Source: Halichondria panicea (lineage: Eukaryota; Porifera; Demospongiae; Suberitida; Halichondriidae). Taken from it: a stretch of 64,000 nucleotides of DNA. A program made the translations under genes and the position numbers. The notes beneath the pieces were generated by a model, which had not been told where the DNA came from, did no database searches, and was given only the letters and a program-made list of their open reading frames with translations. Below, in pieces: positions 10,108 through 21,896 of the stretch (the first letter of the stretch is position 1; each line of letters starts with the position of its first letter). The stretch is taken from NCBI RefSeq assembly GCF_963675165.1, contig NC_087383.1:2262979-2326978 (forward strand), read 5' to 3'.

Positions 10108-11041
10108 ATGGCCACTAAAGAGCAGAACCAAGGTATAAAGACTGTCATGTTTCCTATAAAGGATAAACCCAATGATTGCTAAAGCATAAAACCCTCATTG
10201 GTGATTGCTATCTATTTTCAGAGCTCACAATTGACGATCTGAAGACAGAAATGAAACTGACTGATGAGCAGCTCAATACAGTAATAAAGGAACCAGATCT
10301 ACCCGAGTTAGCAGCATGTTTCGACAATGTTCACAAAGGCTATCTTGAAAAATTGGAGCTCTCACCTGGAGAGCAAACTGACGTGAGGACTAGAGCATAT
10401 GTAGATGGCACTCTGGCAGGAATGTTGCTGTCTACTTAATTGCTATTGTTACACATACAATTCTCTATTAACTATCACCAGGAATGGTACTCACCTATTG
10501 TTTTGTTTCCCCAGACTCCACCACCTCGTGTCCTCCCTCCCGAGAGAGGGTCCTGCTGAACCACAAGCTGTCCTCGTACAGGGACTACCTACAAAGTCGC
10601 TACAGAATGCAAGTATCCACATCAGCCACACAATGGCCTCCCGTCCCAACAAAGACAATTTTCAAACTAGCCATGATTCAGAAGGAGGAAATACAGAGAG
10701 GAAGAATCGACGATGAATTTGTTAGGCTAACAATTACGGGGAAAATTGACGATATTTTACTTCAAAAAACTCCGGTTAACTTAACTAACATTTTCCCTGA
10801 GATTGAGGATACACGAAACTTTGTGTTGATTGAAGGAGCTCCCGGCTCTGGCAAGAGCACCCTTGCTCTACACATCTGTCAGGAGTGGGCAAAGGGGAAA
10901 CTGTTCCAACAGTTCGATATTGCAATCCTGGTGAGACTGAGAGATCCCCTCGTTAGAGAAGCAAAAACAATAGAAGATCTTCTCCCTTGTAGGAATTCAA
11001 CACTGGCATGCCAAATAGGGGCAACAATTATAATTAATTGA
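10108..11041 (+). pseudogene. truncated Death-like/NACHT receptor (copy 1 of 3)
   Basis: Exon 1 (10108-10132) encodes MATKEQNQ. Exon 2 starts at 10222 and carries the first half of the Death-like domain, but a deletion of about 200 bases removed its second half and donor, so the frame ends at 10439. Exon 3 starts at 10515 and reads through the P-loop GAPGSGKSTLALH. It then ends at 11041, where a second deletion of about 1.85 kb joins NACHT to the 3' flank through shared aattat. Walker B, the sensor motif and all LRRs are gone. The 185-residue exon 3 frame is identical in the copies at 37.5 and 50.3 kb, so the deletions predate recent duplication. Confidence 0.85.
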
Positions 11042-11475
11042 TTGATTATTAATTGAGATTGATTGTTATTCATACAGTTTTGACAATTGATTTTAATTAA
11101 TTCTGCCATAATGCATTCAATGACAATTTAAATGCATAGAGAAAAGTAGTGAAGTATTATATACTAGTACATATAATTATGTTAGACACTATAAAAACAA
11201 ATGTTGTTAATTAATTACAACTTGTTAATAGCACAGCAATAACAAAGGCTTCTCCTTGGTAACAATAACAGACACACAGACACACGCACACGCACACAGT
11301 CAGCTTTACCGTAGCCCTCGTGCGGCTACGCCTCGAGGCATAACAAGGGCTTCTCCTGGTAATAATGATAAATGCTCACATGCACAGTAAATTGTCAATG
11401 AACACAAAGCAATTTGCTAGTGAAAATCCAATTTAACGCTCTGATGCCTTTTGTTCATATAATTATGAGGAAGAT

Positions 11476-12587
11476 GAGCAAATTAACGTTCACTTTAGCC
11501 CTCCCAAACATCTTCTAAACATCTTCATGATTGCCAGGCCCTCGTATTGCAGCTGAAGGAGGTCCTGTGTGGGGAGAAGAGAGGGCAGTGAAACACTTCA
11601 ACTGGTATAAGACAAAGAATGCATGTATTCTACATAACACAAAATCATATTAGTACTCCCTTTATTGCTCCCCTCACCTGGAAGATCAGCTCCACCTTCT
11701 CTATCTGCCTGCCCAGGAAACGACCAGACACCTCAAACTTGCTCACATCCACTGACGTCATCTTAAACACAACGTTTCTGAACCTGGGGGAGTGTTAACA
11801 TAGCGCTCAACGTTACACATAGAGGCATAAAATAAGTCAATAGCCTCACACTGAAATAGATTAGTAGTAGAATCTGGACAAAGTACGTACAAGAGCAATA
11901 ATATTAAGAGCAGATGTCGATGATTATCATGTTGTTTGATCATAGTAGAGGGATTCCCAGAATAGTACATCAATGACAAGAGACATACGAAGCTCTTAAC
12001 ATCAATACCGTGACACACCAATGTACGCAGGAATTGAAAGCATAATTATATTCTATTTAGTATATAGACAGCCCGTATTAAAGATCTAAGCACACAACAC
12101 AAGTATGTTAGTATCTGCTATGCACTCTCCAGTACGTAGGTGGAGACTTACAGAATGGGTGGGGCATATCTCCATGGACACTGATGCAGATGATTTGTTT
12201 GATCACGTCAGAGTACGCGTCGATACCCAGCTATCTCTCCGGGGAGTCCACTGTCGATGCCCACAGGAAGAACCCTCTGGGGGGGGAACAGTGAGAGTCA
12301 TATTATGATTCAGTTCCGGGAATAAATGTCATAGAAAGTCACTAATTGACTCACATTTTTTCCAGCCGAGGCAAATGGAGCACAGCTATAGGTTACGTCT
12401 CTGTGGGGCATGGAAAAATTGATTGACTTAAATTGTGTATCAGGTTTTAAGCAACTAATAAGGATTATCACTTATTGAGCGCACAATCCATTCTACCCCC
12501 CGCCCACACACACCTGGTCAGTAGACAGCTGATTGCCTATCCACAACATTGAAGGATTTTATCGCAGCTATGTACTTCATTGTACAG
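11476..12587 (-). pseudogene. IQGAP C-terminal exons (copy 2)
   Basis: In transcript order: 12514-12587 (YIAAIKSFNVVD then frameshift), 12355-12400 (RRNL then TAG), 12152-12276 (FFLWASTVDSPER, TAG, LGIDAYSDV), 11678-11783 (FRNVVFKMTSVDVSKFEVSG to LIFQ, intact with ag/GT borders) and 11476-11564 (DLLQLQYEGLAIMKMF with an 11-base frameshifting duplication). The intact pair FRNVV...LIFQ then DLLQLQYEG is the RasGAP_C end of IQGAP. The 5' exons (CH, IQ, most of the GAP-related domain) are not in the window. Confidence 0.85.
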
Positions 12588-12716
12588 CTGCAAGGGGAGT
12601 GACGTGTGATACAGTGTGATTCAATGAAAGTCAGTACAACACAGTTAGTGTATGTTTACCAAAGAGGTACATGAGATTGTTCTGACAAATCATTCTTGTA
12701 CTCTCTAATACACTAA

Positions 12717-12889
12717 CAGGGTTTCATCTAGGATAACAAGTTGGGGGGGGGGATTTGGGAGTGCGTAAGCGCAAGTGTTTGGCTATGCCCACTTAAAAAA
12801 AGTTGATTTAATACTAATGTGATGATGTCATTATTCTACAAGATTTGGGGGGGGGGAAGAACCACCCCCCCCTACTAGATGAAACCCTG
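12717..12889. mobile_element. MITE with CAGGGTTTCATCTAG termini
   Basis: Starts CAGGGTTTCATCTAG and ends CTAGATGAAACCCTG; ACTAA flanks both sides. It is shorter than the copy at 5598-5862 because of an internal deletion. Confidence 0.75.
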
Positions 12890-13077
12890 ACTAACTGATA
12901 CAGTACCAAAGATGCAACCTTTTACATGGCAAAATTAAAAACGGCCATTGTCAAAGTAATGTAGACGCAATCGGCATCATGTATAAATTGTGTATTTGGC
13001 CTGGCCTAAGCCATATTCAGTACATACTATATAGCAGGTCATTTTCGTAGGTTATAACATTCGAAACAAACAACGTC

Positions 13078-13430
13078 TACACACAGTAAGTGCAGTAGTA
13101 GTAGATCTAAGAGGTAGTCTAATGCTCAAGAATGATGGAACATCTTATATACATATAGTAGTCATCTGCAGAATTGTGTAGAGATGTTTCACCATCTTTG
13201 AGCATTAGTTTACCTCTTAGATCTACTACTACTGCACTGCACTATACTGCACTTACTGTGTATATAGCTAGTAGGTATCTTCAAGACCAGCTAGCTCACT
13301 GACAGTTGACAAACTAATGCTCAAAGATGGTGGAACATCTCTACACAATTCTACTACTACTGCATGCACTTACTGTGTATATAGTAGGTATCTTCAAGAC
13401 CAGCTAGCTCACTGATAGTTGACAAACACT
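13078..13430. repeat. cluster of inverted and direct repeats
   Basis: A segment with cagtaagtgcagtagtagta, gatctaagaggta and taatgctcaa is followed by its inverse (13181-13260). A direct duplication containing gtaggtatcttcaagaccag then occurs twice. An almost identical cluster is at 53127-53475. It is probably a foldback mobile element with a tandem end. Confidence 0.6.
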
Positions 13431-13533
13431 CTCTGGGACAAAAACCATTGTGTAGCTCTTACTTCAATATTTTACAAACTTCCTTTATTTAGAATAATAG
13501 CGCATGCATTGCAGAATGCAGAGGCTGCAAAAT

Positions 13534-15013
13534 ATGGTGGGCCGTTTGTTTCAAAATTCAAATGTTACATTTTCATTCAAATCACAATACATTCATTCAA
13601 GATGTGCAATTTTCATTCAAGAGCATTCAAGATTATTCATTCAAGATTCAAGATTTTGATGGATGCATAAACATGCATAATTTCAGATGACTTTAGCCAC
13701 ACTTTGTGGTTTTATTGCATGGTGTAGTTGTTTTAATTAACAGGAAATGGGGTTCACAATAATCAACTCCCTCCCTCAGTAGTGGTAAGGTGATTCCCAA
13801 ACCAGAAACATGACATTGATTGACGAAAATTAACAAGAGGTCAGGGGTTCGTTGCCGACCTTCGAGTTTTGAGCATTAAGCAAAGGACATCTTATAAATG
13901 TTGTGTTTTAATGACTGTATATGCATGCATGGCATGCATATCTTGAATAATTATTGTCGACTTGAATGCATTAAAATCTTGAATGACAATTGCATGGTCT
14001 TGAATGGTCAGTGGATCTTTGGATCAATTTAAATTTGTTTTGGGCAGAATTTCAAATCGATAGAAATTTATATATTTTTTGATTTTGAATATTTTGAAAC
14101 TGCAAGAGTACATGCAAATGAGTGCATTCTATTTTCAATTCTTGAGGAAGAACTGGTCCTGAGTTTTGTGCAGAAAAAAGCAGTTTCATATTTTGCACCC
14201 ACAGGGGTTAGCTTATAATGACCTTTGTACTCTAAGAAGCTGTGCACTTTATAGTCTGTTATAAAATCAGTATTATGTGCACCTAGCTTGTATGCGTACA
14301 GGTTATGTTAACAGTTGTATCCCACCCTGATTGACAATGACAATTACACCCCCTGTCTGTATAGGTGTTCCAAGTACCATGGCCAATAGATGAGTGTTCC
14401 CAGCATACAGACGGTACTATACATATAATCATACAGTTGTTCGATTGCACACACACACACACAATAATATCATAATTTAATTGATCCTTCAACATTGAAA
14501 TGTTTAATAATATTAATTATGTACAGTTAAGGAAGTACATTATTATATTATACATAGCAGAGTCGTGCAGTTGGCTAGCCTCGAGGAAGTGATTGGGATA
14601 TCAAGGCTAGCAGTTGGCAAGGTTATATTCTGGCTATATTTAGCATTGCATTGGAGCATGGCTTCTCAAGAGTACAAAGGTCATTTTAAGCAAACCCTGT
14701 GGATGCTATATAAGCGCTAGTGATGGTCAAAAATTGAAAATGCTTTTTCTGCACGAAACTCAGGACCAATTCTTCCTCAAGAAATTAAAAGTAGAATGCA
14801 CTCATTTGCATGTACTCTTGCAGTTTCAAAATATTCAAAATCAAAAAATATATAAATTTCTATCGATTTGAAATTCTGCCCAAAACAAATTTAAATTGAT
14901 CCAAAGATCCACTGACCTTGAATGAATACTGTATATGCATCTTGAATGAATGTATTGTAATCTGAATGAAAATATAACATTAATTTTGAATTTTGAAACA
15001 AACGGCCCACCAT
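13534..15013. mobile_element. foldback element, outer inverted repeat
   Basis: Left end atggtgggccgtttgtttca and right end tgaaacaaacggcccaccat are inverse, and pairing continues for about 70 bases into ttcattcaaga-type repeats. The sister copy at about 53589-54150 lacks the inner 912 bases. No coding region is recognised. Confidence 0.75.
14006..14917. mobile_element. 912-bp long-inverted-repeat element nested in the foldback element
   Basis: Begins GGTCAGTGGATCTTTGGATC and ends with the inverse; the arms pair over about 220 bases (14006-14225 against 14660-14917). TTGAAT flanks it at 14000-14005 and 14918-14923 and occurs once at the empty site 54051-54056. The short ORF at 14283-14495 does not look like a protein. 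Confidence 0.8.
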
Positions 15014-15324
15014 ACACCATAGCAAAAACACATTGATTTTACAATGTAAAAGGGTGGGCCAGCTCAGCACAATTCAAATAGCAATCAAAATTCCAGGCTC
15101 TTAAACGAATAGGACTATTATATCATTCAATGACAATTTAGAGAAAAGTAGCGGAGTACATAGTATGTTAGAACATTAGGTCGTTAATTAATCAATTGCA
15201 ACGTGTCAATAGTACATGCAGATGATATAAATAATTGAAGAATGCTCACATGCAATTGTCAATGAATACATGCAATTTGTTAATGAAATCCAATTTAACA
15301 CTCTGAGGATTTTAAAAGTTCATG

Positions 15325-16484
15325 AGGAAGATGAGCAGATTAACATTCACTTTGGCCCTCCCAAACATCTTCATGATTGCCAGGCCCTCGTATTGCAGCT
15401 GAAGGAGGTCCTGTGTGGGGAGAAGAGAGGGAAGTGAAACACTTCAACTGGTGTATAAGACAAAGAATGCATGTATTTGTAAGACAAATGAATACATGTA
15501 CTTACATACACCGTACAAGCATACCAACACTATACCTGACACAAGGCAGTAAACTTCTTGAACACTTTACGTACCTACCATCTACCTGTACACACCCTCA
15601 CCTGGAGGACCAGCTCCACCTTCTCTATCTGCCTGATGTGATCTCCAACACAACATTTCCGAATCTGAACCTGGGCGAGTAAGAAATAATGTTCACATAA
15701 TTATAGCATAACGTTGCACATAAGATCAAGGCCGTAGCAAGTGGTCAGGCTGGTCAGGTTTTGGCCTAACCACTTTTTGCAGCTGGGTAGGTAATAGCGT
15801 AAATATTGTAAGTGATAATGCGCATGCTGTTTTGGTGAGGAAAAGTGATGACCTTTTTCCCAGAATAGTACATCAATGACAAGAGACATACGAAGCTCTT
15901 AGCATCAATACCGTGACACACCAATGTACGCACGAATTGAAAGCACAAATTCTATTTAGTACATTGACAGCCCATATTAAAGATCTAAGCACACAACACA
16001 AGTACGTTAGTATGACTATCTGCTATGCACTCTCCAGTACGTAGGTGGAGACTCACAGAGTGGGTGGGGCATATCTCCATGGACACTGATGCAGATGATT
16101 GGTTTGGTCACGTCAGAGTACGCATCGATACCCAGCTATCTGTCCGGGGGGTCCACAGTCGATGCTTGCAGGAAGAACCCTCTGTGGGGGGTACAGTGAG
16201 AGTCATAATTATTATTATGATTCAGTTCCGGGAATAAATGTCATAGAAAGTCACTAATTGACTCACCTTTTTTCCAGCCAAGGTAAATGGAACACAGCTA
16301 TAGGTTACGTCTCTGTGGGGCATGTGAAATTGTGTATCAGGTTTTAAGCAACTAATAAGGATTATCACTTATTGAGCGCACAATCCATTCTACCCCCCGC
16401 CCACACACACCTGGTCAGTAGACAGCTGATTGCCCATCCACAACATCGAAGGATTTTATCGCAGCTATGTACTTCATTGTACAG
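15325..16484 (-). pseudogene. IQGAP C-terminal exons (copy 3, recombinant)
   Basis: In transcript order: 16411-16484, 16267-16312 and 16057-16181 belong to the lineage with the frameshift and two TAG stops. 15602-15670 belongs to the other lineage, with a deletion inside FRNVV...VELVLQ that breaks the frame. 15325-15410 has the undamaged last exon, DLLQLQYEGLAIMKMFGRA ending LLIFLMNF. The switch between lineages is at about 15857, inside the intron. Confidence 0.8.
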
Positions 16485-16613
16485 CTGCAAGGGGAGTGAC
16501 GTGTGATACAGTGTGATTCAATGAAAGTCAGTACAACACAGTTAGTGTATGTTTACCAAAGAGGTACATGAGATTGTTCTGACAAATCATTATTGTACTC
16601 TCTAATACACTAA

Positions 16614-16790
16614 CAGGGTTTCCTCTAGGATAACAAGTTGGGGGGGGGGGGGGGGAGATTTGGGAGTGCGTAGGCGCGTCACAAAATGTTTGGCTATATG
16701 CCCACTTTTGTTTAAATGATTACATCATGCTTAACTTAATGCTAATGTGATGACATGTAGTACTAATGTGATGATGTCATTAGTTATTAG
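16614..16790. mobile_element. MITE with CAGGGTTTCATCTAG terminus, right end lost
   Basis: Only the left terminus (CAGGGTTTCCTCTAG) and the G run are present. At gatgatgtcatta the sequence switches to an unrelated block (from about 16790) in place of the usual right end. The copy at 40160 has the same junction. Confidence 0.6.
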
Positions 16791-16799
16791 ATTCGCTAA

Positions 16800-18174
16800 A
16801 TAATAACTTAGGTACTTTACTGGATACCCAATTGAAACAAAATTAAAATTCCTCACAATTCACCACAACCACAGACAAGTACAATCTATGAATTAGATTA
16901 TTTTACACCACAACTGTCAAAGATAAAAATCACAAATGTACCTAAGTCATTTTGAAACATACCTTGTAACTCCCCCCCCCCCCCCTGTACGAGTTATATG
17001 TTTGTGTTAAGCACACTTAACAGTGTACTCTAAAAGCTACATTTTGATAGTAAAAACTTGGGTATGATGTAAACACTACTGACGTTTTGGCAGGATTAGT
17101 GGAACATATATTTATGGCCCATTCCCACCTTAAGCCGTGGCTATTTTAAACCACCTCGCTATTCTGGCCAAGCTTCACTGTGCCAGATTAACAAGAGTCT
17201 ACTGTACATGTATTAACGAGTGCTGCAAGCTGCGCTGTGCTAATGCCTCTCGTCATGTTTCACTTTCTCTCAAACTATGAGAGTGTTAGAGAGGTGAAGA
17301 GGTAATTACATAATGTATTACTGTTGACAGAATTGAATTACAAATAGAATAGGAGAGGAGCTGAATGTAAACAGAAGCCTATCTGATGGCTTGATGAATA
17401 ATCAATCTTCAAAGATAGAAGTAACTGTTATTTATATGGCCTGTAGCCAAACAGTGGGAGCAAACCTTTGTCAAAGGCACAATCTGTACAGAATAGTAAT
17501 AGAGAATTTGGATCATGAGGCTTATTTAAACACAACAGCAATATTTGAGAAAAGACTGTTGTTACATGCATCTATTGTTACCAGACTTGTGTACTCTATT
17601 GTTATCTATTCTATAATCATTGTTGTGCTTGTGGCTTCTTACCACTAGAATCCCAAGAAAAAGTAGATCAGGATCTGGATTATCTCACACGTGGGGATGA
17701 GCATGCATGCGCATTAAATCTACACAAGAATAATGGGTGTCTGCAAAGAGAACAAATGGCTACTATAGTTTATAGCATAGATAGAGCAAAGAGGGATTGG
17801 CAACAAAATCGACCTCGAATAACCATCCGTGTTACTCGAGGCTGTCTACTTCAACATAGGAAGACAGCCTCGAGTAAAGCACAGGCTGGGAATGGTTGAG
17901 GAGACAACTGATTGTCTTACTGTCAGTATAACAATCCTGCTGCTGATTTTAGACTTCATTTCCATGCTTGAGGCTATATGTGATCCAGACACTACTTAGT
18001 TAGACAATCTTAGCTACATTATATTATAGGTGCTATTGGTACATAGCCATAAAAAAACGGTGAAAAAGCGCTATGTACCGCTAGCTCTTTCTCAAAAAAG
18101 TGTTTCGCGGCGTTACGGTGGGGGACAACACGCATCGTTTCAGGATAAGCCACACCCCCTGCACAAAAGTCCAC
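16800..18174. repeat. dispersed block present three times in the window
   Basis: Also at about 40340-41110 (3' part missing) and 42570-44040. It contains caattcaccacaaccacaga, a poly-C run, gagagtgttagagaggtgaa and, near the end, gttacggtgggggacaacac. Short frames (for example 17391-17648) differ between copies and carry no recognisable domain. It is probably an old mobile element or part of the duplicated segment. Confidence 0.55.
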
Positions 18175-18175
18175 A

Positions 18176-18877
18176 CATAAGCAGTGCATGTACATAGTGG
18201 GACCATAGGCAGTGCATGTACATAGTGGGGCCATAGGCAGTGCATGTACATAGTGGGACCATAGGCAGTGCATGTACATAGTGGGACCATAGGCAGTGCA
18301 TGTACATAGTGGGACCATAAGCAGTGCATGTACATAGTGGGACCATAAGCAGTGCATGTACATAGTGGGACCATAAGCAGTGCATGTACATAGTGGGACC
18401 AAAGGCAGTGCATGTACATAGTGCAGTGCATGTACATAGCGGGACCATAGGCAGTGCATGTACATAGTGGGACCATAGGCAGTGCATGTACATAGTGGGA
18501 CCATAAGCAGTGCATGTACATAGTGGGACCATAAGCAGTGCATGTACATAGTGGGACCATAAGCAGTGCATGTACATAGTGGGACCATAGGCAGTGCATG
18601 TACATAGTGCAGTGCATGTACATAGTAGGACCACATGTACATAGTGGGACCATAGGCAGTGCATGTACATAGTGGGACCATAGGCAGTGCATGTACATAG
18701 TGGGACCATAAGCAGTGCATGTACATAGTGGGACCATAGGCAGTGCATGTACATAGTGGGACCATAGGCAGTGCATGTACATAGTGGGACCATAGGCAGT
18801 GCATGTACATAGTGGGACCATAGGCAGTGCATGTACATAGTGGGACCATAGGCAGTGCATGTACATAGTGGGACCAT
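18176..18877. repeat. 28-bp minisatellite, left array
   Basis: About 25 copies of a 28-base unit, tagtgggaccataggcagtg plus catgtaca, with a few units shortened to gtgcagtgcatgtacatag. Units with ataggcag and ataagcag alternate. All three minus-strand frames are open because 28 is not a multiple of 3 and the unit lacks stops in that direction. The long ORFs here are artefacts. Confidence 0.95.
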
Positions 18878-20232
18878 ATGTGACAGGGCCTAGGAAAACA
18901 CCCCTTAACGCGGGTGTACCCAAGTTTATTTTTATTGTTGAATCGGATAAAGCGTTCTCTAAGCTTCAAAATGATACCAAGATCGACCTCCTAGCTATTT
19001 TCTATCCGGAGATATGTTCGAGGGAACGCTACGAAGTATTGCAACGCCCTCTTGAGTAAATGACGCTCAAACGTCATGAATAATTGAAGTTCAATTATTG
19101 ATTTCCGGGCACTTCCGTATACTCATAAAGCTTAGTAAAAGATTTTCTGGAGAAGACGAGTTAGTTAGATGAAGGCTAGGCATTCTAGGACTCTCTAGCT
19201 AGCTAGTATAGCTATGTAGCTGGATTGCTTGGCATCTAGGAAGGATCTTCTAAGAAATAAAAAGACAAAGACTCCCGTCGCTCCAATGGTAAGCTTTCAT
19301 GTCTTGTTATCAGCTTGTACTTACTTTCTGTGTCATGTATCAGTCTTATAATAGATCGCTCACTTATATGGAGCCTACAAAAAGTGTCTCTGTTCTTCAT
19401 AAAGCTTAAAGGAAGCCTGTCTGATCTATTATAGGTGGCCTTTCACTTAGTATTCGTCTATATGCTAGATCCAACTTATTATTAGCCTTACAAGAAGCTT
19501 TCCTCCTTTAATTTAGTATTGGTATCACTGCCATTGTGCTTAGTATTAGCAGGCCTGATGGGATGAGTGATCACATCATGGAGAGCCCAGGAAACCCTGT
19601 GAAATTGTCCTATAACATTTATATGGATGGTTCCCCCAGGTCGTTGCGAGTGTCGGAGGCCTGAGAAACAATAGTCTATTGGCTAGAATGTAAGTGATGT
19701 GTCTATCTTAACTTACTACTTATCTGTAGGTAGTTATGGAGGGTTTATGAAGACAAGTGGCACGGGATGCATACATCTAAAGAAACAAGAGTGGATCTAC
19801 GCCAAGCTAGCTAGCTAGATAGCTGCTCTTTCTAATGAATTTCTGTTGCTAAATTATGTTTGTTAAGAAGTGGAGCTATAATATACCTGGCTCCTCTTGA
19901 TGATTGTACTGGGCTGATGAAATAGTCCTGTACAAGTTGTAATCTTTTTTTGTTAAAAATAATTAACAATAATAGGGAAATTCCCTCACGTAAACAGTAA
20001 ATTTCATTGTAAAAAATGAACGTTCGGTGAGTTTCTTCAACGTCCGCGCTTGACCTGTTTAAAGCTTCGTAGAGAGCCAAATTTTTACAGGTAGGTAGAG
20101 GAAGGGCTGAAGTTAGCACCTGTGAAAAAAAAATTTTTTGCCCATGTTTTTCATTTCTACTAAATAATATTGACCTATAGCCTAATTTAATTAGTGCCGC
20201 GTTAAGGGGGGTTTTCCTAGGCCCTGTCACAT
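18878..20232. mobile_element. 1.36 kb element inserted in the minisatellite
   Basis: Left end ATGTGACAGGGCCTAGG and right end CCTAGGCCCTGTCACAT are inverse and continue to ccccttaacgcg, about 38 bases in all. Removing the element and one AT restores an exact 28-bp repeat unit across the junction. The inside is AT-rich with no transposase, so it looks non-autonomous. Both flanks are the same minisatellite in the same orientation. Confidence 0.8.
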
Positions 20233-20815
20233 ATAGGCAGTGCGTGTACATAGTGGGACCATAGGCAGTGCATGTACATAGTGGGACCATAGGCAGTGCA
20301 TGTACATAGTGGGACCATAGGCAGTGCATGTACATAGTGGGACCATAGGCAGTGCATGTACATAGTGGGACCATAGGCAGTGCGTGTACATAATGGGACC
20401 ATAGGCAGTGCGTGTACATAGAGGGACCATAGGCAGTGCGTGTACATAGTGGGACCATAGGCAGTGCATGTACACAGTGGGACCATAGGCAGTGCGTGTA
20501 CACAGTGGGACCACAGGCAGTGCGTGTACACAGTGGGACCACAGGCAGTGCGTGTACACAGTGGGACCATAGGCAGTGCGTGTACACAGTGGGACCATAG
20601 GCAGTGCGTGTACACAGTGGGACCATAGGCAGTGCGTGTACACAGTGGGACCATAGGCAGTGCGTGTACACAGTGGGACCATAGGCAGTGTGTGTACACA
20701 GTGGGACCATAGGCAGTGCGTGTACACAGCGGGACCATAGGCAGTGCATGTACACAGTGGGACCATAAGCAGTGCATGTACATAGTGGGACCATAAGCAG
20801 TGCATGTACATAGTG
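20233..20815. repeat. 28-bp minisatellite, right array
   Basis: Same 28-base unit and orientation as 18176-18877. Inner units carry gcgtgtacacag instead of gcatgtacatag, while the units at both edges are of the left-array type. This suggests local homogenisation of a variant in the middle. Confidence 0.95.
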
Positions 20816-21254
20816 AAAATGTTTTTTCAGGTGAGTTGAAGGTGTACAATGCAGTAAGAACTAGACTGAATAGTTGTAAGCACAAAACCTCCAAATTGCA
20901 CCTTAGACAATCATTCCGCCAAATTTTTCCAGTGGCTGCCCCCCGAACCCCCCCAAATGTTCAACAGCGTATGGCCGTCGTCATTTCCCCCCTTAGCTAT
21001 AAATCCTGCTTGAAACCCTGACAATAGTGAGTATTTGTGACATACCGTATAAGTAGAGGTTGTATGGTGAAAATGTTCGTATATTTCGTACTGTAGAGCA
21101 TCATACACTGTACGAAAAATAAAACTACAAAACTATTCTACAGCAATAGGCTCAACGTGGCTGTATGAATATTTAAAATACGAAATATTTCTAGTCCTAC
21201 AGTATTATAAACTCTTTAACCACAACTTTGGTAAACATAATATTATTTCTTACC
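20816..21254. other. intergenic stretch with no recognised gene
   Basis: AT-rich sequence with C runs near 20940-20960 and a loosely inverted motif (cgtatatttcgtactgtag and atacgaaatat) between 21075 and 21190. Nothing codes convincingly. Confidence 0.4.
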
Positions 21255-21896
21255 TAAACTTCTTGAAGGCATGAGTGAGTGTTCGGGTTCATTACTGACA
21301 GGGCATCATTCTCAGTCTCAACTCACATCAACCTCCAGCATGGGGTGGGTCGATCACAGTGACATAACACACACAAACTGTGCAAAGGAACAGGAAAACA
21401 TGATAAACCGGCATTACGGTAACTTAAACCAACAGATGATAAATGGACTAAAATCATGAAAACTCATGAAAACTCACTAATAATAACGAGTGTTGCAAAC
21501 TGCGATGTGCTAATTATAGTTTCGATTAGGGGGGGAGGGGCTAAATGAGGCTCTTTATACTGCTAATCACAGGGGCCCCTCTTTCCGTATTCCCCCAAAA
21601 CCTAATCGCAGTCACGTGACCCCTAACCTCTAGCGTGACAGATATGAATGGGCACGTACATGTAACATCTGCTTAACCGGTACCTCGCGGATATGACACA
21701 ACAAATCTACTGCAACCTGTAAGACTAGTCTGATATACATGTACCACAGAAACAGTGTGCTTGTGTACATGCTAATTTAAAACTACTCACATCTGCATAG
21801 TTCCAATTTTCACTCCAGCTCAGCCATGACACCCGGGTCCATGATTTGATATCTCTTGAGCAGCTTCTCCTCCATGTCTAGATGACTGCACTTCTA
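21255..21896 (-). pseudogene. remnants of the IQGAP and kinesin exons downstream of truncated EFR3
   Basis: About 21784-21896 reads MEEKLLKRYQIMDPGVMAEL, a diverged kinesin coiled-coil exon. About 21255-21321 is a mutated form of the exon FEAENAALSVMNP. They follow EFR3 exon 7 on the same strand, where the rest of EFR3 should be. A small inverted-repeat element (gattaggggggg to ccccaaaacctaatc, 21524-21612) lies between them. Confidence 0.6.

Noticed and set aside
11758-12021. Conserved 85-95 residue - strand ORF with a hydrophobic stretch, also at 4596, 39192 and 51807
   Set aside because: It overlaps an IQGAP exon and intron in recently duplicated copies, so its conservation is expected. 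There is no start context or family match.
13830-13870. ggttcgttgccgacc as a possible tRNA T-arm
   Set aside because: No matching acceptor, D or anticodon arms around it.
17391-17648. Short + strand ORF with a hydrophobic C-terminus in the dispersed block (and 43259-43516)
   Set aside because: The frame is not kept between the three copies of the block, and no domain is visible.
18019-18969. Long - strand ORFs (245-316 residues) with repeating Cys/Tyr/His-rich sequence, and the similar ones at 19832-20894
   Set aside because: They are translations of the stop-free 28-bp minisatellite in all three frames and give the same 28-residue period. There is no domain or splice context.
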